In this document: positions 18,693-28,972 of the stretch, piece by piece
Numbering within the stretch: the stretch's first letter is position 1
How the letters are laid out: each line of letters opens with the position of its first letter
Origin: Pseudomonadota bacterium
GTDB lineage: Bacteria; Pseudomonadota; Gammaproteobacteria; Ga0077536
Direction of reading: 5' to 3'
Assembly: GCA_016719885.1 (NCBI GenBank)
Contig: JADJYF010000013.1
Location: 106,638 to 170,637, forward strand
DNA: 64,000 nt
Notes under the pieces: model-generated
The model's input: only the letters and a program-made list of their open reading frames with translations
The model's database searches: none
What the model was told of the DNA's origin: nothing
Translations under genes and position numbers: made by a program

Positions 18693-19976
18693 TCAATGGA
18701 ACTGCTGTTCCTCGGTCGAACCGGTCAGCGCGGTGACCGAGGACTGACCGCCCTGGATCACGGTGGTGACGTCATCGAAGTAACCGGCGCCCACTTCCTG
18801 CTGGTGGCTGGCGAAGGTGTAACCACGCTTGGCGGCCGCGAATTCCTTCTCCTGCACCATCTCCACGTAGGCGGTCATGCCCTTTTCCACGTAGTTCTGC
18901 GCGAGGTCGAACATGTTGTACCACATGTTGTGGATGCCGGCCAAAGTGATGAACTGGTACTTGTAGCCCATCGCGCCCAGCTCGCGCTGGAACTTGGCGA
19001 TGGAGGCGTCGTCGAGGTTCTTCTTCCAGTTGAACGACGGCGAGCAGTTGTAGGCCAGGAGCTGGTCGGGGAACTGCTTCTTGATCGCTTCGGCAAAGCG
19101 CTTGGCTTCGTCCATGTCCGGCACCGCGGTTTCGCACCACAGGAGATCGGCATAGGGCGCATAGGCGAGACCGCGGGCGATGGCCTGGTCGAGGCCGGCA
19201 TTGGTCACGTAGAAGCCTTCCGAGGTGCGCTCACCGGTGACGAACGGGTGGTCGCGCTCGTCGATGTCGGAGGTCAGGAGGTTGGCGGCGTTGGCGTCGG
19301 TACGCGCCAGCACCACGGTCGGCACGTTGGCGGTATCGGCGGCAAGACGCGCGGCGACCAGCTTCTGCACGGCTTCCTGGGTCGGCACCAGCACCTTGCC
19401 ACCCATGTGACCGCACTTCTTGACGGACGCCAGCTGGTCCTCGAAGTGCACGCCGGCGGCGCCGGCTTCGATCATGTTCTTCATCAGTTCAAAGGCGTTC
19501 AGCACGCCACCAAAGCCGGCTTCGGCGTCGGCCACGATCGGAATGAAGTAGTCGATGTTGCCGTTCTGCTTCGACCACTGGATCTCATCGGCGCGCTTGA
19601 AGGCGTTGTTGATGCGGCGAACCATGGTCGGCACCGAGTTGACGGCGTACAGCGACTGGTCGGGATACATGGTCTCGGAGGTGTTGCCGTCGGCGGCCAC
19701 CTGCCAGCCGGACAGGTAGATGGCCTGGATGCCGGCCTTGACCTGCTGCACGGCCTGGCCGCCGGTGAGGGCGCCGAGGCAGGGCACGAAGTCGGCGGTG
19801 TTGACCAGGTTCCAGAGCTTTTCGGCGCCACGGCGGGCCAAGGTGTGCTCGACCACGACGCTGCCGCGCAGGCGAATCACGTCTTCCGCGGAATACGGGC
19901 GGGTGACGCCCTTCCAACGCGGATTGGTGGCCCAATCCTGCTTGAGCTGCTTAGCTTGTTCCTCGAATGACGCCAT
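18693..19976 (-). CDS. aceA: Isocitrate lyase
   Basis: This 427-residue glyoxylate-shunt enzyme cleaves isocitrate to glyoxylate and succinate, allowing growth on acetate or fatty acids. The catalytic loop KKCGHMGGK is at residues 186-194 with nucleophilic Cys188. Substrate-binding AIYLSGWQVAADGN and YNCSPSFNWKK are intact. Its length is close to that of Escherichia coli AceA. A CAGGAG ribosome site precedes the ATG. No malate synthase lies next to it. Confidence 0.97.
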   Translation of the reverse strand: MASFEEQAKQLKQDWATNPRWKGVTRPYSAEDVIRLRGSVVVEHTLARRGAEKLWNLVNTADFVPCLGALTGGQAVQQVKAGIQAIYLSGWQVAADGNTSETMYPDQSLYAVNSVPTMVRRINNAFKRADEIQWSKQNGNIDYFIPIVADAEAGFGGVLNAFELMKNMIEAGAAGVHFEDQLASVKKCGHMGGKVLVPTQEAVQKLVAARLAADTANVPTVVLARTDANAANLLTSDIDERDHPFVTGERTSEGFYVTNAGLDQAIARGLAYAPYADLLWCETAVPDMDEAKRFAEAIKKQFPDQLLAYNCSPSFNWKKNLDDASIAKFQRELGAMGYKYQFITLAGIHNMWYNMFDLAQNYVEKGMTAYVEMVQEKEFAAAKRGYTFASHQQEVGAGYFDDVTTVIQGGQSSVTALTGSTEEQQFH

Positions 19977-20529
19977 GCTCGTGTACTCCTGCGAATGTCA
20001 CTGATAAATAAGAATCGTGAGCCTCTCATGCCACGCTGGGACGAAGCTCGGTGTCCGGTCGGCGCGCCGCGCGACGCAAGGGGTGTGGGGGCATGGCGCC
20101 CGAGGGCGCGGATGGTAATCCCCCCCGCCAGTGCCAGCAAGGAAATACGCGGGAAAACGTCGACTTCCGCGCGCCCGACCGAGGCGGTCGCGGCTGTCCT
20201 CGTGTAGGGCCGGCCGTCGTCTTCCAGACGGCCCGGCATGAGCCGTCGCGCAGAGCGGCCCGCAAGGTACGTTGCAGTGCACCAAGTGTCAATGTGCCCC
20301 GATCAAAATTGACAATCCCAGGCGCCCTCGGCGAAGGTGTCGCCGCGCGCCGGGCGTGATGGAAGCAGCGCGCGGATGGTGCGCGTCTCGCGCCCATAAC
20401 CTCACGATATTGCGGCATTTCAGCGCGCACTCGCGCCCTGCGACCATTTACGCGGGCAACCCGGAACGTATAAATTCAGACGCGGTGCGACACGCCAGTG
20501 CCACGCCCGCAAGTGTTCGACGATGAGCC
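19977..20529. other. 553-nt divergent intergenic region between aceA and clpS
   Basis: No convincing gene is seen on either strand; open frames here are short and lack family signatures. The region must hold the promoters of aceA (leftward) and clpS (rightward). A TTGACA-like motif near 20308 has no matching -10, and a better clpS candidate lies at 20447-20474. It is the longest gene-free stretch in the window. Confidence 0.6.
20447..20474 (+). promoter_or_regulatory. Candidate sigma70 promoter for clpS-clpA
   Basis: TTTACG (20447-20452) and TATAAA (20469-20474) are spaced 16 nt apart, 55 nt upstream of the clpS ATG. The match is moderate and no other signal was verified. Confidence 0.4.
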
Positions 20530-20853
20530 ATGTCCAATCAACCCGCACACCACCGTGAATCCGGCGTCGCGCTCCAGGAAGCGCAACCCAAACTCAAGAA
20601 GCCGCCGCTGTACCGGGTGGTGATGTTGAACGACGACTACACGCCCATGGAATTCGTGGTGCACGTGCTGGAAAAGTTCTTCCAAATGAACCGACCGACC
20701 GCTACGAGGGTCATGTTGGAAGTGCATACACAAGGGAAAGGTGTGTGCGGTATATTCACCCACGAGATAGCCGAAACCAAGGTGGCGCAAGTCAACACCT
20801 ACGCACGCGACAACGAGCACCCGTTGCTGTGCACTCTCGAACTCGACTCGTGA
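20530..20853 (+). CDS. clpS: ATP-dependent Clp protease adaptor ClpS
   Basis: This 107-residue N-end-rule adaptor delivers substrates with bulky hydrophobic N-termini to ClpA. The conserved core runs from YRVVMLNDDYTPMEFVVHVL to HTQGKGVCGIFTHEIAETK, including residues that line the N-degron pocket. A disordered N-terminal extension of about 25 residues precedes the core, as usual. It lies 22 nt upstream of clpA, its working partner. Confidence 0.96.
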   Translation: MSNQPAHHRESGVALQEAQPKLKKPPLYRVVMLNDDYTPMEFVVHVLEKFFQMNRPTATRVMLEVHTQGKGVCGIFTHEIAETKVAQVNTYARDNEHPLLCTLELDS

Positions 20854-20875
20854 CCTGCCATTAGAGGACGCCGCA

Positions 20876-23140
20876 GTGCTTAGCAAAGAACTCGAAGTCA
20901 CGCTCAACATGGCCTTCAAGGAGGCCCGCGAACAGCGCCACGAATTCATGACCGTCGAGCATCTGCTGCTGGCGCTGCTGGACAACCCGACTGCCGCCAA
21001 GGTGCTGCGCGCCTGCGGCGCCGACCTCAACGCGCTGCGCCGTCAACTCATCGAATTCATCCGCGAATCGTCCCCGCTGCTGCCGGAAGACGAAGACCGC
21101 GATACCCAGCCGACCCTGGGCTTCCAGCGCGTGCTGCAGCGCGCGGTGTTCCACGTGCAGTCCTCGGGCAAGAAGGAAGTCAACGGCGCCAACGTGCTGG
21201 TCGCGATCTTCGGCGAGCGCGAGTCCCACGCGGTGTATCTCCTCAACCAGCAGAACATTGCGCGCCTGGACGTCGTCAACTGCATCTCCCACGGCATCTC
21301 CAAGGTCAACGAAGAAGAGAACAACGAAGAGGTCAACCAGCAGCCGGAAGAGGAAGCGGAACAGGGAGAAGCCACCAACAACGCGCTGACCGCCTATTGC
21401 ACCAATCTCAACGAGCAGGCCGTGGCCGGCAAAATCGACCCGCTCATCGGCCGCCAGGAAGAAGTCGAGCGCACCATTCAGATCCTGTGCCGCCGGCGCA
21501 AGAACAATCCCTTGTTCGTCGGCGAGGCCGGCGTCGGCAAGACCGCCATCGCCGAGGGTCTGGCCAAGATGATCGTCGACGGCGAAGTGCCGGAAGTCAT
21601 CGCCAACTCGACCATCTACTCACTGGACCTCGGCGCGCTGCTGGCCGGCACCAAGTACCGCGGCGACTTCGAAAAGCGCCTGAAGAACGTGCTCGCGCAG
21701 TTGAAGCGCGAAGAAGGCGCGGTACTGTTCATCGACGAAATCCATACCATCATCGGCGCCGGCGCGGCCTCGGGTGGCGTGATGGACGCATCGAACCTCA
21801 TCAAGCCCATGCTCGCCTCGGGCGACCTGAAGTGCATAGGCTCGACCACCTACCAGGAATACCGCGGCATCTTCGAGAAAGACCGCGCGCTGGCGCGCCG
21901 CTTCCAGAAAATCGACGTCGGCGAGCCGAGTGAGGACGAAGCGGTCAAGATCCTGCAGGGCCTGAAATCGCGCTTCGAAGACCATCACGACGTGCGCTAC
22001 ACCAACCAGGCCTTGCGCTCGGCGGTGGAACTCACGCACCGCTACATCAATGATCGGCATCTGCCCGACAAGGCCATCGACATCATCGACGAAGCCGGTG
22101 CGCGCCAGCGCCTGCTGCCGGCGTCCAAGCGCCGCAAGACCATCGGCGTCAGCGACATTGAGGAAATCGTCGCCAAGATTGCACGCATCCCGCCGAAGGC
22201 CGTGTCGACTTCGGACCGCGACGTGCTGAAGAACCTGGAACGCGATCTGAAAATGGTGGTGTTCGGCCAGAACGCCGCCATCGAAGGCCTGGCCGCGGCC
22301 ATCAAGATGTCGCGCTCCGGCCTTGGCCACACCGAGAAGCCCATCGGTTCCTTCCTGTTCGCCGGCCCCACCGGCGTCGGCAAGACCGAAGTCACGCGCC
22401 AGCTCGCGCGCATCATGGGCATCGAGCTCATCCGCTTCGACATGTCCGAATACATGGAGCGGCACACGGTGTCGCGTCTCATCGGCGCACCGCCCGGCTA
22501 CATCGGTTTCGATACCGGCGGTTTGCTGACCGAGGCGGTCAACAAGCAGCCGCATGCGGTGCTGCTGCTGGACGAAATGGAGAAGGCGCATCCCGATGTC
22601 TTCAACATCATGCTGCAGGTCATGGACCACGGCACGCTGACCGACACCAACGGGCGCAAGGCGGATTTCCGCAACGTCATCATCGTCATGACCACCAACG
22701 CCGGCGCCGAGCGCATGAGCCGCGCCTCGGTGGGTTTCACGCGCCAGGATCACAGCGCCGACGCCATGGGCGAGATCAAGCGCATGTTCAGCCCGGAATT
22801 TCGCAATCGCCTCGATGCCATCATCGAGTTCAGCGCCCTCGCGCCGGACACCGTCAGTCACGTGGTCGACAAGTTCCTGGTCGAACTGGAAAGCCAGCTC
22901 GATGCCAAGAAAGTCACCATGGAAGTCGACGCCGCCGCCCGCCTGTGGCTGGCCGAGCATGGTTATGACCCGATCATGGGCGCGCGACCGATGGCACGCC
23001 TCATCCAGGACAAGATCAAGAAATCCCTGGCCGAGGACATCCTGTTCGGCCGTCTTGCCAACGGCGGCCACGTGGTCATCACCATCAAGAACGACGACAT
23101 CGCGGTTGAGTTCGAAGAGGAAACCGAACAGGCGACTTGA
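20876..23140 (+). CDS. clpA: ATP-dependent Clp protease ATP-binding subunit ClpA
   Basis: This 754-residue double-AAA+ unfoldase feeds ClpP. An N-domain (residues 1-140) is followed by an acidic linker, then D1 with Walker A GEAGVGKT and Walker B VLFIDEIHT, then D2 with GPTGVGKT and LLLDEMEKAHPDVFN. The ClpP-docking IGL-type loop region lies in D2. The start is GTG at 20876, 12 nt after AGAGGA. ClpA lacks the long middle domain of ClpB, and adjacency to clpS confirms the assignment. Confidence 0.97.
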   Translation: MLSKELEVTLNMAFKEAREQRHEFMTVEHLLLALLDNPTAAKVLRACGADLNALRRQLIEFIRESSPLLPEDEDRDTQPTLGFQRVLQRAVFHVQSSGKKEVNGANVLVAIFGERESHAVYLLNQQNIARLDVVNCISHGISKVNEEENNEEVNQQPEEEAEQGEATNNALTAYCTNLNEQAVAGKIDPLIGRQEEVERTIQILCRRRKNNPLFVGEAGVGKTAIAEGLAKMIVDGEVPEVIANSTIYSLDLGALLAGTKYRGDFEKRLKNVLAQLKREEGAVLFIDEIHTIIGAGAASGGVMDASNLIKPMLASGDLKCIGSTTYQEYRGIFEKDRALARRFQKIDVGEPSEDEAVKILQGLKSRFEDHHDVRYTNQALRSAVELTHRYINDRHLPDKAIDIIDEAGARQRLLPASKRRKTIGVSDIEEIVAKIARIPPKAVSTSDRDVLKNLERDLKMVVFGQNAAIEGLAAAIKMSRSGLGHTEKPIGSFLFAGPTGVGKTEVTRQLARIMGIELIRFDMSEYMERHTVSRLIGAPPGYIGFDTGGLLTEAVNKQPHAVLLLDEMEKAHPDVFNIMLQVMDHGTLTDTNGRKADFRNVIIVMTTNAGAERMSRASVGFTRQDHSADAMGEIKRMFSPEFRNRLDAIIEFSALAPDTVSHVVDKFLVELESQLDAKKVTMEVDAAARLWLAEHGYDPIMGARPMARLIQDKIKKSLAEDILFGRLANGGHVVITIKNDDIAVEFEEETEQAT

Positions 23141-23163
23141 CCCGCCCCGGCGCCAACCCTACG

Positions 23164-23192
23164 ACGGCGGCCCATGGCCGCCGTTCTTTTTT
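23164..23192 (+). terminator. Rho-independent terminator after clpA
   Basis: A perfect 9-bp stem ACGGCGGCC/GGCCGCCGT (23164-23172 with 23176-23184) has a CAT loop and is followed by TCTTTTTT. It lies 24 nt past the clpA stop, a textbook intrinsic terminator. Confidence 0.9.
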
Positions 23193-23230
23193 CAAACGCG
23201 AATATCCACGCGTGACTCACGGAGACAACC

Positions 23231-23749
23231 ATGGTGCAGAACGTCAAGCAAGTCGGCCCCAATACATTTCGCGAAACCTTCGGCCGATATTTCGAGGATT
23301 TCGAAGTCGGGCACGTCTACCAGCACCGTCCCGGCCGCACCATCAGCGAAGTGGACAACACCTGGTTCACGCTGCTGACCATGAACCAGCACCCGCTGCA
23401 TTTCGATGCCGAGTACGCCAAGGCCTCGGAATTCGGCAAGGTGCTGGTCAACAGCGCCTTCACCGTGTCGCTGGTGGTGGGTATGAGCGTCAGCGACGTG
23501 AGTCAGAAGGCGATCGCCAACCTCGGCTGGAAGGAAATCAAGCTGCCGGCGCCGGTATTCGTCGGCGACACGCTCTACGCCGAATCCGAAGTGCTGGGCA
23601 AACGCGAGTCGCAGTCACGCCCGACGGCCGGCATCGTCACGGTGCGTACCTGGGGCAAGAAGAGCGACGGCACGGTGGTGTGCGAGTTCGACCGCAACAT
23701 GCTCATTCCGAAGCGTGGGCATGGGGTGGAGGACAAGGTGGAGTATTGA
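23231..23749 (+). CDS. MaoC-family (hot-dog fold) hydratase
   Basis: This 172-residue single hot-dog protein resembles MaoC/PhaJ enoyl-CoA hydratases. The signature TLLTMNQHPLHFDAEYA near residue 49 supplies the Asp/Asn-His pair of the hydratase 2 site. A further strand block LPAPVFVGDTLYAESEV is typical. A GGAG ribosome site precedes the ATG. It stands alone between clpA and argA, so the acyl-CoA substrate cannot be inferred. Confidence 0.85.
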   Translation: MVQNVKQVGPNTFRETFGRYFEDFEVGHVYQHRPGRTISEVDNTWFTLLTMNQHPLHFDAEYAKASEFGKVLVNSAFTVSLVVGMSVSDVSQKAIANLGWKEIKLPAPVFVGDTLYAESEVLGKRESQSRPTAGIVTVRTWGKKSDGTVVCEFDRNMLIPKRGHGVEDKVEY

Positions 23750-23772
23750 GAGAACGCAGATTCGCGCTTTCA

Positions 23773-23860
23773 TTGTGGGTCAGACTTCAGTCTGACATTG
23801 CTGCCCGGCGCTGATGTTTCCGCAACATCTTTGAATGTCAGACTGAAGTCTGACCCACAA
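23773..23860. repeat. REP-like element: perfect 27-bp inverted repeat
   Basis: Arms at 23773-23799 and 23834-23860 are exact reverse complements over 27 nt, separated by 34 nt. Each arm also contains its own palindrome, TCAGACT-TC-AGTCTGA, so alternative foldings are possible. It fills the gap between convergent maoC and argA. The outer sequence AATGTCAG...CTGACCCACA recurs in altered form near 61775. Confidence 0.85.
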
Positions 23861-23870
23861 AGACCGAGCG

Positions 23871-25202
23871 TCAACCCAGCGCCTTGATCAACACCGCCGA
23901 GTTCCGCTGGTAGTTGTACAGCTCGCGCTTGGCCATCGGCAGTGAGTCGATGGCGCCGGCACGGAAGCCGCGCTCGTTGAACCATTGCGTGGCCTGGGTG
24001 GTGAGCACGAACACCGATCCCAGGTTCGCATGGCGGGCGCGCCGCTCCAGCGCCTCCAGCAACAGGTCACCGAACTGGCCGCCGCGGTAATCCGGGTGCA
24101 CGGCGATGCAGGCGATTTCCGCCATGCCCTGCTCGGCGTAGGGATAGAGCGCGCCACAGGCCACCACGGTGTTCTCGCGCACCATCACCACGAAATGATC
24201 GATTTCGTTCTCGAGCTTTTCCCGCGAGCGTTTGACCAAGAGGCCTTGCGCTTCCAGCGGCTGCACCAGTTCCAGGATGCCGCCGACGTCTTCGACCCGA
24301 CCCTCGCGCAGTTGGTCGAAGGGCGCGCTGCTCAGCATGGTGCCTATGCCGTCGCGGGTGAACAGTTCGCGCAACACCGCGCCATCGACCAGGCGCGTGA
24401 CGATGTGCACGCGCTCGACACCCTGCTCGCAGGCCGCGATGCCGGTTTCAAGCGGTTCAAAGTCGACAAGATCGGCACGCTTGGTCTCGCGCAGCTGCTG
24501 CGCTTCGTGCACTGTCAGCTGTCGCACCAGTTCGCCGTGGGCGTCGGTGATGCCGTCCCTGTCGGTGAGCAGTATGAGCTTGGCCGCGCCGATCTCGGCG
24601 GCCACCGTGGCGGCGAGATCCTTGGCCTTGAGATTGAACAATTCGCCGGTCGGCGAATAACCGAGAGGCGCGAGCAGCACGATTTCCCCTTCATCGAGCC
24701 GCGCACCGATGGCCTTGCGATCGACATTTCGCACCAGGCCGGTGAACAGCAAGTCGACGCCATCGATGATGCCGGCCGGCCGCGCCAGCACGAAGTTGCC
24801 GCTCGCGATACGGCAGCCGGCGCCAGACAAGGGTCCACCGCGACTGCCGAAGGAAAACGCCGCCTCGATGTCGAGACGCATGGCGCCCACCACTTCGCGC
24901 ACCTCGTGCATGGTCCGCGCATCGCTGACGCGCAGATCGCCGACCACGCGTGGCGTGATGCCGCGCGCCGCCAGGCGCTGTTCAATCTGCGGACGCGCAC
25001 CGAACACCACCACCAGGCGTATGCCCACCGCCGCCAGCATCAGGAGATCGCGAATTAGGTTGGTGAAGCCGGCGTCCGCCACCGCCTCGCCGCCGAAATA
25101 GACCACGAAGGTCTGGGCGCGGTGCTTGTGAAAATACGGTGACACCTGGCGCAGCCAGGCGACCACCGCTTCCCCTTCCAGAGGCGAGCTCGATTCGGTC
25201 AT
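23871..25202 (-). CDS. argA: Amino-acid N-acetyltransferase (N-acetylglutamate synthase)
   Basis: ArgA catalyses the first step of arginine synthesis. The protein is 443 residues, the same length as Escherichia coli ArgA. An N-terminal amino-acid-kinase-like domain (about residues 20-280) carries the arginine-feedback site. A C-terminal GNAT domain includes IACIAVHPDYRGGQFGDLLL, the acetyl-CoA pyrophosphate loop. The ATG at 25200-25202 with an upstream GAGGA is chosen over the longer frame. It is divergent from ilvD. Confidence 0.95.
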   Translation of the reverse strand: MTESSSPLEGEAVVAWLRQVSPYFHKHRAQTFVVYFGGEAVADAGFTNLIRDLLMLAAVGIRLVVVFGARPQIEQRLAARGITPRVVGDLRVSDARTMHEVREVVGAMRLDIEAAFSFGSRGGPLSGAGCRIASGNFVLARPAGIIDGVDLLFTGLVRNVDRKAIGARLDEGEIVLLAPLGYSPTGELFNLKAKDLAATVAAEIGAAKLILLTDRDGITDAHGELVRQLTVHEAQQLRETKRADLVDFEPLETGIAACEQGVERVHIVTRLVDGAVLRELFTRDGIGTMLSSAPFDQLREGRVEDVGGILELVQPLEAQGLLVKRSREKLENEIDHFVVMVRENTVVACGALYPYAEQGMAEIACIAVHPDYRGGQFGDLLLEALERRARHANLGSVFVLTTQATQWFNERGFRAGAIDSLPMAKRELYNYQRNSAVLIKALG

Positions 25203-25358
25203 CGCGACGTGATCCTCGCGCGGCGCGCGCAACGTGATGGCGGCATTCTAGCGGCTTTGGCCCGCCACGCGCCTTGGGCGACCGTGACGGGAGCGCTATC
25301 ATGCGCGCTGGCCAATGGCCAGCCACCCCTATCAGCCGACAGCACGCCGGAGAACACC

Positions 25359-27036
<1,678 letters not shown>

Positions 27037-27050
27037 GCATTGTTGACAGG

Positions 27051-27073
27051 CCGGCGGCCGCAATGGCCGCCGG
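27051..27073. terminator. Hairpin between convergent ilvD and transglycosylase genes
   Basis: A perfect 9-bp stem CCGGCGGCC/GGCCGCCGG (27051-27059 with 27065-27073) with a 5-nt loop sits 14 nt after ilvD and 8 nt after the converging gene. It lacks a T-run on both strands, so efficiency as an intrinsic terminator is uncertain. Confidence 0.5.
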
Positions 27074-27081
27074 TGGCGCGG

Positions 27082-27684
27082 CTACATATCCCGCTTGTAG
27101 TCGTTGTAGTACTTCAGGACCCGCTGCACGTAGACCTCGGTTTCCTTGTAGGGAGGAATGCGCCGGCCATTGTTGATGACGGCGTTCTCGCCGGCGTTAT
27201 AGGCGGCCAGCGCCAGCACCAGGTTGTCGTCGAACATGTTGAGCAGGTCGCGCAGGTAATGGGTGCCGCCCGACACGTTGGCTATCGGGTCGCGCCGGTT
27301 GCGCACCCCGTAACGCTCGGCGGTGCCGGGCATGAGTTGCATCAGTCCCACCGCGCCGGCGGTCGACACGGCCTCGGCGTTGTAGCCGGACTCGGCGGTG
27401 ATGACCGCATGCAGAAGCGCCGGCGGCAAGCGATGAACCTTGGCGGCCTGGGCGATGGTCGGGCCGTATTTCTGGCGATTCTTGAACGCGTTCTTGAAAT
27501 CGACGCGCGCCTCCGACCAACCCTTCCAGGTCTTGACCAGCCGTCGGAAGCCAGGGTGGTCGGGGCGGTCGGTCAGATGCACGTGGCCGCGGCCGTCGAC
27601 ATACTTGTAGATATCGGCGCCTGCCAGAAACGGCACCAGCACCAGGAGCGCGCCAAGCGCGAAGAAAAAGATCCGTTTTTGCAT
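27082..27684 (-). CDS. Small lytic transglycosylase with DUF4124-like N-terminus
   Basis: This 200-residue exported protein has a signal peptide (residues 1-23), a DUF4124-like motif (DIYKYVDGRGHVHLTDRP) and a C-terminal SLT domain. The domain shows the catalytic Glu in ITAESGYNAEAVS, then AGAVGLMQLMPGTAERYGV and AYNAGENAV, the three SLT signatures. It should cleave peptidoglycan glycan strands in the periplasm. The ATG at 27682-27684 is chosen; a GTG at 27702 would add six residues. Confidence 0.9.
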   Translation of the reverse strand: MQKRIFFFALGALLVLVPFLAGADIYKYVDGRGHVHLTDRPDHPGFRRLVKTWKGWSEARVDFKNAFKNRQKYGPTIAQAAKVHRLPPALLHAVITAESGYNAEAVSTAGAVGLMQLMPGTAERYGVRNRRDPIANVSGGTHYLRDLLNMFDDNLVLALAAYNAGENAVINNGRRIPPYKETEVYVQRVLKYYNDYKRDM

Positions 27685-28000
27685 GGGATGGCGAATGGGC
27701 ACGAGATTATTATCTAAAGTAATTTATTGAAATATTCTATAACTCAATGATAGTTATTGGAATAGAAAGCGCAAGCTATAAAATACTTGAGCTCGAGGCC
27801 GCCCGTCCCCGTGGCCGTCAGTGGCGAGCATAGACCAGGGGCCGACATTTCCCCATTACGCGGTCGCGCGCTGGCGCCGCATTTAACACTAGTTTTGACG
27901 GGCATGGCCCGGCGCCTGACGGCTGGCGCCTCGTCTGCGACCTTGTAGACTTGCCGGCCAGCCGGCGCCGTCATGCCGAAGGACGACTCGAGGAATGAAC
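27685..28000. other. 316-nt divergent intergenic region with an AT-rich core
   Basis: Between the transglycosylase and lpxD lies a strikingly AT-rich block (about 27705-27790) in otherwise GC-rich DNA. It contains several -10-like TATAAA and GATAAT strings in both directions but no convincing paired -35. No gene is seen. It probably holds both divergent promoters. Confidence 0.5.
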
Positions 28001-28972
28001 ATGTCATACACCCTGGCCGAGATTGCGCGGCGCTTCGAACTCGAGCTTAGCGGCGACAGCTCGCTCGAGATCGAAGGCGTGTGCGGGCTGTCCGACAATC
28101 TGCCGCGCTGCCTGTCGTTTGCGAGCGGCGCCAAGCACGTCGACGATGCCGCGGCGTCGCGGATTGCGGCCTTCGTCGCCCATCCCGACCATCCGGTCGC
28201 CGGCAAGGCCAATCTCTTCCACCCCAATCCCGAATACATGATGGCGCGCATCGCCAGCCTGTTCGCCCGCAGCCAGCTGGGGGACGCGCGCGGCGTGCAC
28301 CCCAGCGCCATCGTCGCGATCAGCGCGGCGCTGGGCGATGACTCCTATATCGGCCCGAATGTCGTAATCGGTAACCAGGTCAAGATCGGGCCGCGCTGCA
28401 AAATCTTCCCCAACGTCGTGATCATGGACCGCGTGGAGCTCGGTGCCGACTGCGTCATCTACCCCAACTGCACGCTGCGCGAGGACACCTTGCTCGGCAA
28501 CCGCGTGATCCTGCAGCCCGGGGTGTCGATCGGCGGCGACGGCTTCGGCTTCGTCAACCACGACGGCCAGCACTTCAAGATCCCGCAGCTCGGCCGTGTG
28601 GTACTGGAGGACGACGTCGAAATCGGCGCCAACTCCACCGTCGACCGCGCACGTTTCAGCGAGACCCGCATCGGTCGTGGCACCAAGGTCGACAACCTGG
28701 TGATGCTGGCGCACAACGTGGTGACCGGCGAGAACTGCGTGATCGTGTCGCAGGTCGGGGTGTCCGGCAGCACCCGCCTCGGCAACCGCGTGACCTTGGC
28801 CGGCCAGGTCGGCACGGTGGGTCACGTGACGGTGGCCGACGACGTCACCGTGCTCGGCAAGGGCGGCATCACCAAGGACATCCGCGAGCCCGGCATCTAT
28901 GCCGGCATGCCCTTGAAGCCCGCGCGCCTGTGGCGCAAGGCCATGGCCAGGCTCTACGCCGGGCTGTCCTGA
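28001..28972 (+). CDS. lpxD: UDP-3-O-acylglucosamine N-acyltransferase LpxD (stand-alone copy)
   Basis: LpxD adds the second acyl chain in lipid A synthesis at the inner membrane. The 323-residue protein has an N-terminal uridine-binding domain (residues 1-100) and a left-handed beta-helix of hexapeptide repeats, including GDDSYIGPNVVIG and GGDGFGFVNHDG. The active-site His lies in MLAHNVVTGENC. The ATG at 28001, 8 nt after AGGA, is preferred to the ATG at 27995. It is not next to bamA, fabZ or lpxA, so it may be a second copy. Confidence 0.9.
   Translation: MSYTLAEIARRFELELSGDSSLEIEGVCGLSDNLPRCLSFASGAKHVDDAAASRIAAFVAHPDHPVAGKANLFHPNPEYMMARIASLFARSQLGDARGVHPSAIVAISAALGDDSYIGPNVVIGNQVKIGPRCKIFPNVVIMDRVELGADCVIYPNCTLREDTLLGNRVILQPGVSIGGDGFGFVNHDGQHFKIPQLGRVVLEDDVEIGANSTVDRARFSETRIGRGTKVDNLVMLAHNVVTGENCVIVSQVGVSGSTRLGNRVTLAGQVGTVGHVTVADDVTVLGKGGITKDIREPGIYAGMPLKPARLWRKAMARLYAGLS

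Noticed and set aside
19977..20529. Small genes in the aceA-clpS gap
   Set aside because: Frames are short, Arg/Pro-rich and without motifs or ribosome sites.
21620..23071. 483-codon frame antisense to clpA
   Set aside because: Shadow of the well-conserved clpA; no ribosome site or domain.
23773..23860. Insertion-sequence ends or CRISPR repeat
   Set aside because: Only two inverted arms with a 34-nt spacer, no transposase and no direct-repeat array.
27705..27790. Foreign AT-rich island
   Set aside because: Only about 85 nt, gene-free and between divergent genes; a promoter region is the simpler explanation.
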